Shown: positions 1 through 8,342 of the stretch, in pieces | Layout: the number at the start of each line of letters is the position of its first letter | Numbering within the stretch: position 1 is the first letter of the stretch | Assembly: GCF_020075705.1 (NCBI RefSeq) | Contig: NZ_JAIQUM010000020.1 | Span: 5,841 to 69,840 of the forward strand | Reading direction: 5' to 3' | DNA from: Metabacillus rhizolycopersici | GTDB lineage: Bacteria > Bacillota > Bacilli > Bacillales > Bacillaceae | Length of the DNA: 64,000 bases | The notes under the pieces: generated by a model | The model's input: the letters and a program-made list of their open reading frames with translations, nothing else | Databases searched by the model: none | What the model was told of the DNA's origin: nothing | Position numbers and translations under genes: made by a program

Positions 1-90
1 GTCTAAAATTCGAAATGTTAGGTATACTCCAAGAGCCATTATCGCATAGATTAATCCTGACTCTACTGATCCAAATACGGCTGTAAACAT
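1..90 (-). CDS. ABC transporter permease, N-terminal part (runs off window)
   Basis: Reverse-strand frame open from an ATG at 90 to the window edge, 30 residues starting MFTAVFGSVESGLIYAIMAL. The hydrophobic, glycine-rich start fits the branched-chain type permease (BPD_transp_2) normally partnered with an ABC_sub_bind lipoprotein. A ribosome site AAAGGTGAG overlaps the stop of the lipoprotein gene upstream, 12 bp away, so the two are co-transcribed. An ATPase would be expected further left. Family inferred from a short segment and its neighbour. Confidence 0.6.
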   Translation of the reverse strand, partial: MFTAVFGSVESGLIYAIMALGVYLTFRILD

Positions 91-102
91 AAATTCTCAC
101 CT

Positions 103-1110
103 TTATTCAATAATTTCTGCTGCTTCTTTCCATTCTTCTTTAATCTCAATGCCCATGTCAGCTGCTGCTTTTGCGTTAATCTGCAGTTTTAGATTTTGTG
201 GATATTGCACTGGAATCTCACTAACCTTTTTCTCACCTGTTAAAATACTAACGGCCATTTCTCCCGCTTCAAATCCGATATCATAGTAGTCAAATCCGTA
301 GGCTGCAAAACCACCACGTTTAACTGAGTCTAATTCACCGACAAATAACGGAATATCTGAATCACTTGCAACGCCAATGACACTTTCAAGTGCTGAAACA
401 ACTGTGTTATCTGTAATAATATAGAGAGAATCTACCTGGCCTACTAATGATTCAGCAGCTTGTTTTACCTCTGCTGATGTTGAAACAGATGCTTCAACAA
501 CCTCTAAATCAGTACCTTCCATTGCCTTTTTAGCAAGGTTAATTTGTGCAACAGAGTTTTGTTCACCTGAGTTATAAATCATCCCTACTTTATTTCCATC
601 AATATTTTCGGCAATGAATTTAACGGTATTCGGAATTGCATCCGGATGGTTATCCGTTGTTCCTGTAATGTTTGCGCCTGGTTCCTCAAAGCTTTTTACT
701 AATCCACCACCAACTGGATCTGTTACAGATGTAAAGACAATCGGAATTTCACTTGTTGCATTTAATGCACTTTGAGCACTTGGTGTTGAGTTTGCAAAGA
801 TTAAATCAACACCATCGCCAGCAAAATTATTTGCAATTGTTTGGCTATTATTTTGATCACCTTGTGCGATTTGGACATCATATTCTACATCTAAGCCCTT
901 TTCTTCTAACGCTGCCTGGAATCCTTCTAAAGCTGTATCAAGTGAAGGATGCTCAACAAGTTGATTTACACCTACTTTATATGTTTTTTCCCCTTCTGAA
1001 CCTGAACCCTTATTAGCTTCATCTGAAGTACCTTCACTATTACCACAACCGGCTAATGCTACAAAACTAGCTAACATCATACTTGCTCCTAATTTCCAAC
1101 CCTTTTTCAT
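103..1110 (-). CDS. ABC transporter substrate-binding lipoprotein (ABC_sub_bind / TrpX-like)
   Basis: 335 residues with a lipoprotein signal peptide: basic start, hydrophobic stretch and lipobox LAGC, with the lipidated cysteine at residue 22. The mature part reads as a periplasmic-binding fold of the PF04392 ABC_sub_bind type, for example YKVGVNQLVEHPSLD near the mature start and a hinge region NIDGNKVGMIYNSGEQ. In this family the lipoprotein captures a small solute, in some species an aromatic amino acid, and delivers it to a two-gene permease/ATPase. The substrate here cannot be read from the sequence. It is first in the operon, followed at 12 bp by the permease. A promoter with a good -10 lies just upstream and no riboswitch or T-box is visible. 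Confidence 0.85.
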   Translation of the reverse strand: MKKGWKLGASMMLASFVALAGCGNSEGTSDEANKGSGSEGEKTYKVGVNQLVEHPSLDTALEGFQAALEEKGLDVEYDVQIAQGDQNNSQTIANNFAGDGVDLIFANSTPSAQSALNATSEIPIVFTSVTDPVGGGLVKSFEEPGANITGTTDNHPDAIPNTVKFIAENIDGNKVGMIYNSGEQNSVAQINLAKKAMEGTDLEVVEASVSTSAEVKQAAESLVGQVDSLYIITDNTVVSALESVIGVASDSDIPLFVGELDSVKRGGFAAYGFDYYDIGFEAGEMAVSILTGEKKVSEIPVQYPQNLKLQINAKAAADMGIEIKEEWKEAAEIIE

Positions 1111-1130
1111 TTCTTTATCCCCCTTTTTAT

Positions 1131-1162
1131 CGCTTTTACGCTTTTATGCTTCTACGCTTTTA
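1131..1162. repeat. Four tandem copies of an 8-bp unit in the 5' leader
   Basis: On the plus strand the unit CGCTTTTA occurs at 1131, 1139 and 1155, with a variant TGCTTCTA at 1147, giving an uninterrupted period of 8 bp. It lies between the -10 box and the ribosome site of the lipoprotein gene, so it is transcribed as part of the untranslated leader. It could be slippage-prone. Confidence 0.7.
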
Positions 1163-1170
1163 TTGATTAA

Positions 1171-1198
1171 ATTATACAAGAAAATAAAATTAATTCAA
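1171..1198 (-). promoter_or_regulatory. Predicted sigma-A promoter of the ABC importer operon
   Basis: Read on the minus strand, TTGAAT (1193-1198) is followed after 16 bp by a consensus TATAAT (1171-1176). The start codon of the lipoprotein gene is about 60 bp downstream. Confidence 0.6.
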
Positions 1199-1451
1199 TA
1201 TTATTCGAATATTTATCTTGTATTTTCTCTCCCTTCTTAAATCAAAACACTGATAGAATACGGTTATTTACGTTTACAACATTGTTATTTTATCGGATTT
1301 GCATTCTATCAAAATACTATCCTTGTAAAATATGGATTTATGCCCCGATAATGTAATTGTAACTGCCAAAATTCAGTTTGTAAACGATGTCATTTCAGTT
1401 GTGGTAAGATAACTTTCCTATACACTCACTCGCATGAAATGGTGATGCTTT

Positions 1452-1498
1452 ATAACAAAAAGGAGTCCTCGATATACGATGGACTCCTTTTTGTTATA
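1452..1498 (-). terminator. Intrinsic terminator of the ssu operon
   Basis: Inverted repeat with arms AAAAAGGAGTCC and GGACTCCTTTTT around a 12-nt loop, extended by ATAAC/GTTAT. It lies about 100 bp past the stop of the last ssu gene and has T-runs in both directions, so it may be bidirectional. Confidence 0.85.
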
Positions 1499-1599
1499 TA
1501 TATTTAGATCGTTTTGCTATGGCCACTTTAATACTATTTTCCACTGGGATGCATCTAAAAATGGATAACTTTCTGATCAAAACTTACTAGCTGTATGAA

Positions 1600-2370
1600 T
1601 TATTTTGTAAGTGATAAATCTGCTACATGGTTTCTTTTTTCACCCATTATCCTATTCAAAATTTGACTGACTAATTTTGAATACAAAGGATTATCTCTTT
1701 GCCGCGGGTAAGGTAAACGAATCGGCAGATCTAACACAATTTCACCCGCTTCAACCAGGAGCACTCTATTTGCTAGAGCAACTGCTTCCTCCACATCGTG
1801 TGTAACAAGAATCGCAGTTAATTGCTTTTCTCTCCAAAGATTTTCTATTAATTCATGCATTTCAATTCTTGTTAAAGCGTCAAGAGCCCCTAGTGGTTCA
1901 TCCAATAAAAGTAGTTGCGGTTCATGGATGAGAGCTCTCGCAAGTGCCACTCTTTGTTTTTGCCCACCAGATAATACAGATGGCCAATCTTGTGCACGTT
2001 CGGATAAACCGACCTGATCAAGTACTTTGGGAATCTGCTTCTTCTGCCAATCGAGCTTTAAGCCTAGCCCTACATTGTCATAAACCTTTTTCCACGGAAG
2101 AAGGCGACCATCTTGAAACATCATTTTTGCTAGTTTATTCCTGCCATTAAGTTCTTGACCGTTAACAGTCACACTTCCTGAACTTATTGCTTCTAGCCCA
2201 GCAATAATTCGCAATAATGTACTTTTCCCGCAACCACTTTTCCCTACAACCGCAATAAAATCTCCCTTATTAACTTGTAAATCTATTTTCCTTAAAACTT
2301 CCTTATTATCAAATGACTTACTGATATTTGAAAGCTTTAGAATCAGATCAGTTCCGCTTTCCTTTGCCAT
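1600..2370 (-). CDS. ssuB: Aliphatic sulfonate ABC transporter, ATP-binding protein
   Basis: 256 residues. Walker A GKSGCGKST at residues 43-51, signature LSGGQKQRVALARAL, Walker B LLLLDEPLGALDA and a downstream TILVTHD switch histidine define an ABC importer ATPase of the nitrate/sulfonate/taurine class. It powers uptake of organosulfonates through SsuC with the lipoprotein SsuA. The ATG at 2370 is preferred over the TTG one codon earlier because GGAGGTG lies at proper spacing. It is last in the operon, 16 bp after ssuC, and is followed by the operon terminator. The assignment to sulfonates rests mainly on the adjacent ssuD. Confidence 0.9.
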   Translation of the reverse strand: MAKESGTDLILKLSNISKSFDNKEVLRKIDLQVNKGDFIAVVGKSGCGKSTLLRIIAGLEAISSGSVTVNGQELNGRNKLAKMMFQDGRLLPWKKVYDNVGLGLKLDWQKKQIPKVLDQVGLSERAQDWPSVLSGGQKQRVALARALIHEPQLLLLDEPLGALDALTRIEMHELIENLWREKQLTAILVTHDVEEAVALANRVLLVEAGEIVLDLPIRLPYPRQRDNPLYSKLVSQILNRIMGEKRNHVADLSLTK

Positions 2371-2386
2371 CAATTACACCTCCGAA

Positions 2387-3145
2387 TCATTTTTGATGGC
2401 TTGGATGCCATTTTAAAAATCTTTTTTCTGCTACTTTTGCAGCTACATCAGATAGTTTTCCTAATAATGCATAGAGAATAATACTTAACACAACGACATC
2501 AAGTTGCATAAATTCTCTTGCGTTCATAGCCATATAGCCAATTCCAGAATTTGCAGCAATCGTTTCTGCTACAATTAACGTGACCCATGTGATTCCTAGG
2601 GCGTATCTAACTCCAACAAGAATTGAAGGTAGAGCTGCTGGAAATATAATATGCCAAAACAATGAAAATCCTTTTAGTTCATATACATGCGCCATTTCGA
2701 TTAGAGATTTGTCTACAGACCGAATCCCGTGAAACGTATTTAAGTAAATCGGAAAAAAGGTACCTAAGGCTACAAGAAATAATTTTGCTTCTTCTTCTAT
2801 TCCAAACCAAAGAATAACAATTGGTATCAAAGCCAAGTGTGGAATATTTCGAATCATTTGGATGGAAGTGTCGAGTAAACTTTCTGATATTTTTGAAAGT
2901 CCATTCACCAATCCTAAAATAAAGCCAATTCCTCCACCAATGACAAATCCCCAGAAAGCTCGTTTCGTACTTATCCACACATCAGATGGTAATTGCCCAC
3001 TTTGTGTTAATTCTACAGCAGCCGTAAAAATATTCAGTGGATTAGGCAGCACTTTTGTAGATAGAATGCCAAGTGATGAAAATAACTGCCAAGACCCTAT
3101 CAAAATAATTGGAATAACCCAAGGTAAAATTCGTTTATATATCAT
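2387..3145 (-). CDS. ssuC: Aliphatic sulfonate ABC transporter, permease
   Basis: 252 residues, about six membrane segments, of the BPD_transp_1 family. The cytoplasmic loop that docks with the ATPase is seen as EMAHVYELKGFSLFWHIIFP (about residues 150-169). It forms the membrane channel for sulfonate uptake. The ribosome site GAGGTAGC overlaps the stop of ssuD, and the intergenic gap is 5 bp, so translation is probably coupled. Confidence 0.9.
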   Translation of the reverse strand: MIYKRILPWVIPIILIGSWQLFSSLGILSTKVLPNPLNIFTAAVELTQSGQLPSDVWISTKRAFWGFVIGGGIGFILGLVNGLSKISESLLDTSIQMIRNIPHLALIPIVILWFGIEEEAKLFLVALGTFFPIYLNTFHGIRSVDKSLIEMAHVYELKGFSLFWHIIFPAALPSILVGVRYALGITWVTLIVAETIAANSGIGYMAMNAREFMQLDVVVLSIILYALLGKLSDVAAKVAEKRFLKWHPSHQK

Positions 3146-3150
3146 TTTCG

Positions 3151-4299
3151 CTACCTCGTTGCATTTAATTTCTTTGGTAATAGTCCGTTCGCAACAATTT
3201 CTCCAAATGGGCTAACAATATTTGATTGCTTAGAATCATTTATTGTCTCTTCTAAATTTAAATGAGGAAATAATAATTCGGACACACGGTATGCCTCTTC
3301 TAAATGAGGATAACCTGACAAAATGAATGATTCTATTCCAATTTCTTCGTATTCCTTCATACGTTTCGCAACAGTTTCCGGATCACCAACAAGAGCTGTA
3401 CCGGCACCCCCTCTGACAAGACCAACACCAGCCCAAAGATTCGGACTAATTTCTAAATTTTCTGTTCTGCCATTGTGAAGTTCTGACATTCTTCTTTGTC
3501 CAACAGAGTCAAAACGCGAAAAAACCTTTTGTGATTCCGCAATCAAATCATCGTCCACATACTTAATTAAACGATTAGCAGCATCCCAAGCTTCTTGTTC
3601 AGTTTCTCTCACGATGACATGGAGACGGATTCCAAATCGTACCGTTCTTCCTCTTTCTGCTGCTAATTGCTTCACTTTCTTAATTTTTTCCTCTACTTGC
3701 TTAGGCGGTTCCCCCCATGTTAAATACACATCAACGTGATCGGCAGCAATTTGTTGCCCTATTTCTGAAGACCCTCCAAAATACAGTGGCGGGTATGGAC
3801 TTTGAACAGGAGGATATAGTTGTTTTCCATCTGTTACAGTTAAATAGTTACCCGAATAATTTGATTCTCCATTTTCTAATAGTTCCTTCCAAATTGTTAG
3901 AAACTCATCTGTCAGTTCATAACGTTCCTGATGAGATAAATGCACCCCATCTCCAGCTAGCTCAACAGGGTCTCCACCAGTAACCACATTGATTAACAAT
4001 CGCCCGTTAGATAATCTATCAAATGTTGCTGCCATTCTTGCAGCTTGAGACGGAGAAGTGATGCCAGGTCTAACTGCCACAAGAAATTTCATACGCGAAG
4101 TCAACGGGATTAATGATGATGCAACGACCCATGCATCTTCACAAGATCTTCCAGTAGGTAGCAAAGCCCCGGTAAAGCCTAAACTATCGACAGCCTGTGC
4201 GACTTGTTGTAAATAGGGTAAATTTACTGCTCTCCCCCCAGTTGTTACACCTAAATATCGTGAATCACCATGCGTCGGAATAAACCAAAAAACGTTCAT
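3151..4299 (-). CDS. ssuD: FMNH2-dependent alkanesulfonate monooxygenase
   Basis: 382 residues, the usual SsuD length. A bacterial luciferase-like TIM barrel: N-terminal [20 protein letters not shown], then [19 protein letters not shown] and [13 protein letters not shown], characteristic of SsuD. It cleaves C1-C14 alkanesulfonates to the aldehyde and sulfite using reduced flavin and O2, releasing sulfur for cysteine synthesis in the cytosol. A flavin reductase (SsuE) is not encoded in the window and must act from elsewhere. It lies between ssuA (15 bp upstream) and ssuC (5 bp downstream). Confidence 0.95.
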   Translation of the reverse strand: MNVFWFIPTHGDSRYLGVTTGGRAVNLPYLQQVAQAVDSLGFTGALLPTGRSCEDAWVVASSLIPLTSRMKFLVAVRPGITSPSQAARMAATFDRLSNGRLLINVVTGGDPVELAGDGVHLSHQERYELTDEFLTIWKELLENGESNYSGNYLTVTDGKQLYPPVQSPYPPLYFGGSSEIGQQIAADHVDVYLTWGEPPKQVEEKIKKVKQLAAERGRTVRFGIRLHVIVRETEQEAWDAANRLIKYVDDDLIAESQKVFSRFDSVGQRRMSELHNGRTENLEISPNLWAGVGLVRGGAGTALVGDPETVAKRMKEYEEIGIESFILSGYPHLEEAYRVSELLFPHLNLEETINDSKQSNIVSPFGEIVANGLLPKKLNATR

Positions 4300-4314
4300 T
4301 TTTTTCCTCTCCTT

Positions 4315-5298
4315 TTATTTTTCAGATTTTAATACAGCATCTTTCGTAGCAATTTCTTTAGGAATTAACTTCAGATCATAAAATTGATTTGCAATTTGTT
4401 GCTGATCACTAACGACTTCATTCGTGATCTTTTCGATTCCGTAAGCTCTTCTTTTTAGGACAACTTCTAATGTTTCTTTATCCATACCAATTTGCGGAGC
4501 TAAAAATTCTGCTGCCTCCAATTGATTTTCATTAACCCACTGTTCTGCTTTTTCAATTTCCTTATAAATAATGTCTAAAACATCAGAATGATCTTTTGCA
4601 AATTGTTCAGAGGCTAAGAAAAACTCTCTGTTATTGACTAAATCTGTCCCATCAACTAATATACGTGCACCCGTTTTTCTCTCAGCCTCTGCTAAAAATG
4701 GATCCCAAATCACCCATGCATCAACAGCACCTTTTTCAAATGCAGCCCTGGCATCTGCTGGTGGTAAGAAGACTGTTTCAATCTCTTCATATTGAACACC
4801 ATATTTTTCTAAAGCTTTTACGAGTAAATAATGAACATTTGATCCTTTATTTAAAGCGATTTTCTTACCTTGTAAATCTTCAACACTATTAATGGAGGAA
4901 CCCTTCGGAACAATGATCGCCTCCCCCCTTGGATTCGATGGCTCATTTGCATAATAGATCAACGGAGCATCAGCTGATTGAGCGAATATTGGGGGAGCCT
5001 CACCGGTATGACCGAAATCTAAGCTACCTACATTTAAAGCCTCTAACAGTTGTGGACCACCAGGAAACTCTGTCCATTTCACTGTGAATCCATGCGGCTC
5101 TAACTCCTTTTCCAATGTTTCTTGAGCTTTAAGAAAATTTAGCGTACCAAATTTTTGATAACCAATTTGAATCGTTTTTTGCTCATCTTTTGACGAAGCT
5201 TCTTCATTTGATGTTGAAGTGTTACATGCACTTAAAACAAATAAAAAAGTTAAAGATAATAATAGAATCCATGTTTTATTCTTTACATTAGTTAACAA
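4315..5298 (-). CDS. ssuA: Aliphatic sulfonate-binding lipoprotein (TTG start)
   Basis: 327 residues from the TTG at 5298, chosen because GGAGGAGAGG lies directly upstream and the product then opens with a clean lipoprotein signal, lipobox LSAC with Cys25. An upstream in-frame ATG at 5358 would put a 20-residue hydrophilic stretch before the signal and has no well-spaced ribosome site. The mature part carries the NMT1/SsuA fold: IQIGYQKFGTLNFLKAQ, GSLDFGHTGEAPP and KKIALNKGSNVHYLL. It captures sulfonates outside the membrane for SsuC-SsuB. It is the first structural gene of the ssu operon and is preceded by a roughly 300-nt leader with a terminator and a short leader ORF. Confidence 0.9.
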   Translation of the reverse strand: MLTNVKNKTWILLLSLTFLFVLSACNTSTSNEEASSKDEQKTIQIGYQKFGTLNFLKAQETLEKELEPHGFTVKWTEFPGGPQLLEALNVGSLDFGHTGEAPPIFAQSADAPLIYYANEPSNPRGEAIIVPKGSSINSVEDLQGKKIALNKGSNVHYLLVKALEKYGVQYEEIETVFLPPADARAAFEKGAVDAWVIWDPFLAEAERKTGARILVDGTDLVNNREFFLASEQFAKDHSDVLDIIYKEIEKAEQWVNENQLEAAEFLAPQIGMDKETLEVVLKRRAYGIEKITNEVVSDQQQIANQFYDLKLIPKEIATKDAVLKSEK

Positions 5299-5376
5299 TT
5301 CCCTCTCCTCCAAACATGATTTGATTGACTGGCTGATCTTTTTTACTTTTGGTTTCATCCTTTGAACATATAGGTG

Positions 5377-5412
5377 TTAGCCTAAAAACAAATGCTTGTG
5401 ATGTTTTTTCAT
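5377..5412 (-). CDS. Putative 11-residue leader peptide upstream of ssuA
   Basis: Short ORF encoding MKKHHKHLFLG, preceded by a good ribosome site AAGGGAGTGAG at about 4 nt. It lies between the leader terminator and the ssuA ribosome site. It has three histidines and three lysines and no cysteine or methionine beyond the start. It could tune ssuA translation or be an unused start. No homologue is known to me. Confidence 0.35.
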   Translation of the reverse strand: MKKHHKHLFLG

Positions 5413-5477
5413 GTGCTCACTCCCTTGGTTAATCCCTCACTTAACCAACTGATTTAGTGTGTTTAATAATCACAAAA

Positions 5478-5532
5478 AACAAAAAGAGATCCAACAAAGA
5501 GTATGGCCTAGGCTACTCTTTATTGAATCTCT
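5478..5532 (-). terminator. Terminator-like hairpin inside the ssu leader
   Basis: Long imperfect inverted repeat, arms AGAGATTCAATAAAGAGTA and TACTCTTTGTTGGATCTCT (minus-strand order around a short GC-rich loop), followed on the minus strand by a T-run. It lies about 60 nt after the predicted transcription start and 180 nt before ssuA, so it would stop ssu transcription unless read-through is controlled. No SAM (S-box) or T-box conserved core is visible in front of it. Confidence 0.6.
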
Positions 5533-5583
5533 GGTCGTCCAGTTGATTCATTTCATTTTTTAAATTTGACTATGTCTTAACGC

Positions 5584-5631
5584 AGATTATTTTATAAAAT
5601 AATCTTAACAGAAATCTAAATAATCAGTCAA
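5584..5631 (-). promoter_or_regulatory. ssu promoter with a perfect 22-bp palindromic operator
   Basis: Minus-strand -35 TTGACT (5626-5631) and -10 TAAGAT (5602-5607) are separated by 18 bp. A perfect 22-bp palindrome with half-site AGATTATTTTA spans 5584-5605 and overlaps the -10 box and the expected start point, the classic place for a repressor. CymR would be the usual Bacillus regulator of sulfur genes, but I cannot assign the protein from this sequence. Confidence 0.55.
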
Positions 5632-5710
5632 TTGTTTTTTGATTATTCCTATGTATTTAATAAGAATTAAACATTAACCATTTACTATTTCCAACAACCT
5701 AAAAATGTAA

Positions 5711-5895
5711 AGTGACAATAAAGTTATTTAATTTTAAAACCTCAAACAAGCATAGCCCCTTACTAAATTAGGACGGGGTTAAAATATAGTTGTTTAATTT
5801 TTGATGTAAATGCTTCTATGCACTTAAAAATATAACAATAAAGTCATTTAAACCTAAGCGTTCTACCACAATCGCGCCCTTTAGCTGAAGAAGGA
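5711..5895. repeat. Dispersed repeat family 1, copy A
   Basis: About 180 bp that match a second copy at 60985-61162. The two share a 24-nt identity (5723-5746 here) and a GGGG/CCCC-flanked hairpin, then diverge gradually towards a common end near CAATCGC.CCCTTTA. It occupies the gene-free stretch between the ssu promoter and the next gene. Confidence 0.6.
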
Positions 5896-5903
5896 GTTAC
5901 CTT

Positions 5904-6245
5904 TTATTTCCCGTTTAATTGCTTTAACCACTCTATAAACCAATCTTGAGGTAACTTTACTTTTGAGAGGTCTAAGTTCTGCAATTCTTCTAATGAGTAA
6001 GTATTCACCAAAAATAAATCCCATTGACATTCAATATCTTGTGCTATCCCAAACGCTATGTTATCAAATTCATTCAATTCTTCAGTCTCATCATCGTCGA
6101 AAGCCATTGTGAGGTTATCACACCACTTCGCGAACTCATATTGTGAGAATTTATTTTCTTTTCTACATATGATATTTAACAATTCCTTTAAGTTTTCAAA
6201 TGAATGCGGAAGGTCAATCGAGGTTTCATTCCAGTTCCAATTCAT
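5904..6245 (-). CDS. Hypothetical acidic protein
   Basis: 113 residues from the ATG at 6245 (GGGGAT ribosome site 8 nt upstream). An earlier in-frame ATG at 6266 lacks a ribosome site. The product is acidic and tryptophan-rich (MNWNWNETSIDLP, DDDETEELNEFDN, PQDWFIEWLKQL) with no signal peptide or membrane segment. The size and composition resemble immunity or antitoxin-like proteins, but there is no recognisable motif or toxin next door, so no function is assigned. It stands alone between two repeat-rich spacers. Confidence 0.55.
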   Translation of the reverse strand: MNWNWNETSIDLPHSFENLKELLNIICRKENKFSQYEFAKWCDNLTMAFDDDETEELNEFDNIAFGIAQDIECQWDLFLVNTYSLEELQNLDLSKVKLPQDWFIEWLKQLNGK

Positions 6246-6633
6246 ATAAACATCCCCTATTATCAACTGTAATTACTTACTACACTTGTTCAACTAAACT
6301 GCATCCATTAATTTAAGAGAAACCTTCACAATCTCATCTAAACTTTAACATAGACATCCAATTTTCTTAAAGGGTATTGCTCCACAATCTGGCCCTAAAA
6401 TGAAAATAAGCGCTATTCCTTTTTTGCAGGAAAGCGCCCTATTCTTGAATATCCAGTAGAAAACATCCTTCTTTTATTCAAGAAAGGCGCCTGATTATAA
6501 TATAAGGGTAGCCAAAATATTTATCCAAGAGCTAAATTTTTAAAAACCTAATAATAACGAGTAAATTTATATTATTCATGACTTCACATATTCTTAAATA
6601 ATCTTTTAACTGATCTGTTAATAGAGTTTTGAT
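6246..6633. other. Gene-free spacer
   Basis: About 390 bp with no supported ORF. The only structure I see is the inverted repeat at 6434-6491 and a smaller one around 6409-6436. Confidence 0.5.
6434..6491. repeat. Large imperfect inverted repeat
   Basis: Arms GCGCCCTATTCTTGAAT (6434-6450) and ATTCAAGAAAGGCGCC (6476-6491) pair with few mismatches around a 25-nt loop. There is no downstream T-run, so it is not a typical terminator. GCGC-ended hairpins of this type are common interspersed elements in Bacillaceae. Confidence 0.5.
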
Positions 6634-7494
6634 TTAATCAATCAATCCTAAAAAGTTTTTTCCAAGTATATATTCCTTTTGGTTATCAGGAATTTGAAGT
6701 AAATCAATCCAACTTTTCTTTGCCGAATAGTCATATTTATTAAATTTTTTCATTCCATATGGTCCGTCGCAACCATAAAGAACTTTACGATATCCTAAAG
6801 ATTCCACTGCCTTTTTTACAATAGATGGATTAAGATAATCACTTGATGTGTCAACAAATACATTTGGTTGATCCTTAATGTATTTCCATAGTTTTTTCCA
6901 AAAAGGAAGACCCGCGTGAGCATAAATCAATTTAAGTTTAGGGTAATTTTCAGGTAAATATTTATAGGATTCTGGTTCTGAAGATAGATGAATAATCATA
7001 GGTATGCCTTTTGATTCACACATAGCCGCAACTGGATCGAGTGCCTTAATACTATATTCATGCATGAACGGATGAGCTTTCACTCCAATAAAACTAGGTT
7101 TATTAAGATATAATTCTACCTCTTCTACTGATACAGGAATCATTGGATTCACAGCTACCCAGCCTAGAAACCGGTCTGGAAATCTATCAATTGCAGTAGC
7201 AACAATATCATTGCTCGGCTTGGTAAAAATCTTGTATGAATTGCCATAAAGTTTCAAATAGCCACCTTTTACTAGACCATCATAAATTTTGAGCCCAATT
7301 TGAGGTGCATTTAGTATTAGGCAACGGAATAAGTGTTGTAAATTTTGTTGAAAAGTGCTATCCAATTCAAACATTGTTTCGTTCATGGGGGCGATTAGTG
7401 CTGTTTTAGTTATATCATTTTTATCCATACCCTCTATCATTTTTTCTAGAGTCAGCATTGTTTCATCCACATGAAAATGGCAATCAACAATCAT
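6634..7494 (-). CDS. Amidohydrolase-family (Amidohydro_2) metal-dependent hydrolase
   Basis: 286 residues, the usual length of PF04909 TIM-barrel hydrolases/decarboxylases. Metal ligand motif VDCHFHVDE at residues 3-11, a central histidine in IGVKAHPFMHEY, IIHLSSEPES, YAHAGLPFWKK, and the late aspartate in VLYGCDGPYGMKKF all match the family. It would hydrolyse or decarboxylate a small carboxylic substrate in the cytosol; the substrate is unknown. The ATG at 7494 has GGAGG upstream (AAGGGAGGATTAAA). It lies about 75 bp after a degraded alpha/beta hydrolase gene on the same strand, and the two may once have formed a degradative pair. Confidence 0.8.
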   Translation of the reverse strand: MIVDCHFHVDETMLTLEKMIEGMDKNDITKTALIAPMNETMFELDSTFQQNLQHLFRCLILNAPQIGLKIYDGLVKGGYLKLYGNSYKIFTKPSNDIVATAIDRFPDRFLGWVAVNPMIPVSVEEVELYLNKPSFIGVKAHPFMHEYSIKALDPVAAMCESKGIPMIIHLSSEPESYKYLPENYPKLKLIYAHAGLPFWKKLWKYIKDQPNVFVDTSSDYLNPSIVKKAVESLGYRKVLYGCDGPYGMKKFNKYDYSAKKSWIDLLQIPDNQKEYILGKNFLGLID

Positions 7495-7568
7495 TTTAAT
7501 CCTCCCTTCGAATTACTATCTTATTTGTATTATCAAACCACTAAATTGTATCTCCCGTCTAGCAGAGT

Positions 7569-8156
7569 TCAACTAATTACTTTCCTTTCTTTTGGTATAC
7601 TCCCTTCATATATCCATGCTTCAATCATATGATTAAAGAAGTCAGGCTTTGCCAAAGGAATTCCATGGCCAAAGTTAGATATAATCACCCCTTTACAATT
7701 CGGGTTACTTTCTACTATATCAATTGACGACTTTTTCATCACAGCTTTTTCTCTTTCTCCTACAGTAACTAGTATCTTTCCATTTGCTTTTTTTAAATGG
7801 TCAGGTATTTCAAATAACATGTTCTCTTCTAATATTCTAACAAGAGTATCTGATTTCATTTGACAACTATCTTTATATTATTTTTCAAAATAGTCTTTAT
7901 GTACATATAGTGTTTTTGCTTGAACTTTTGAAAATGACTTATTTTTAGTTAATGGAAATGTTAATCTAATAGAGGGTCTAATCAACTTTTTTGCAAATGA
8001 AATTGGTCTCACTCTGGCAAACCTGGAACAACGCAATGGTAATGGGTGAAATTATTGAATTTGCTTATCCCACATCCAACCACTCACTCCTCCGCCATGT
8101 AAAAATAGCATCAATGAAGCATTCTTATCTCCATATTCTTGATAGTTCAAAACCAA
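7569..8156 (-). pseudogene. Decayed alpha/beta hydrolase
   Basis: The N-terminus can be read from a TTG near 8156 (AAAGGTG upstream) as LNYQEYGDKNASLMLFLHGG, with the oxyanion motif HGG, then VSGWMWDKQ. A frameshift follows near 8050, then FTHYHCVVPGLPE. The next homologous block starts at AKKLIRPSIRLTFPL, so the middle of the protein, including the nucleophile elbow, is deleted. A TAA interrupts the frame just before the open C-terminal part 7569-7859, which ends with the catalytic-histidine region NFGHGIPLAKPDFFNHM. It therefore carries a frameshift, an internal deletion and a nonsense codon and cannot make an active hydrolase. Confidence 0.75.
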
Positions 8157-8285
8157 ACAAATCACCTTTCTTTTTATATAATCATTTTATCGTTTTTTGT
8201 TAAATACCGGATATTTTTTTTCAATTAAATGGCCCGATTGTTGAATAGCATGACGGGCGTTTTTTAAACAACTTTATTATCATGA

Positions 8286-8337
8286 AACCAAAAATACTTG
8301 ACGATCATTCAGCTCATCGTCAAGTATTTTTGGTTTA
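8286..8337 (-). terminator. Intrinsic terminator of yhfI-lplJ
   Basis: Perfect stem AAAAATACTTGACGAT / ATCGTCAAGTATTTTT around a 10-nt loop, immediately past the lplJ stop at 8343. T-runs on both strands make it potentially bidirectional. Confidence 0.9.
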
Positions 8338-8342
8338 TTTCT

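Noticed and set aside
5298..5460. Possible SAM riboswitch or cysteine T-box before ssuA
   Set aside because: The conserved cores (GAGGGA...GGCAACC for the S-box, GGTGG.ACCGCG for the T-box) are not found in the leader; only a plain terminator hairpin is present.
8231..8267. Plus-strand terminator-like hairpin GCCCG...CGGGC with T6
   Set aside because: No plus-strand gene precedes it; the stem is only five pairs, so I did not list it as a terminator.
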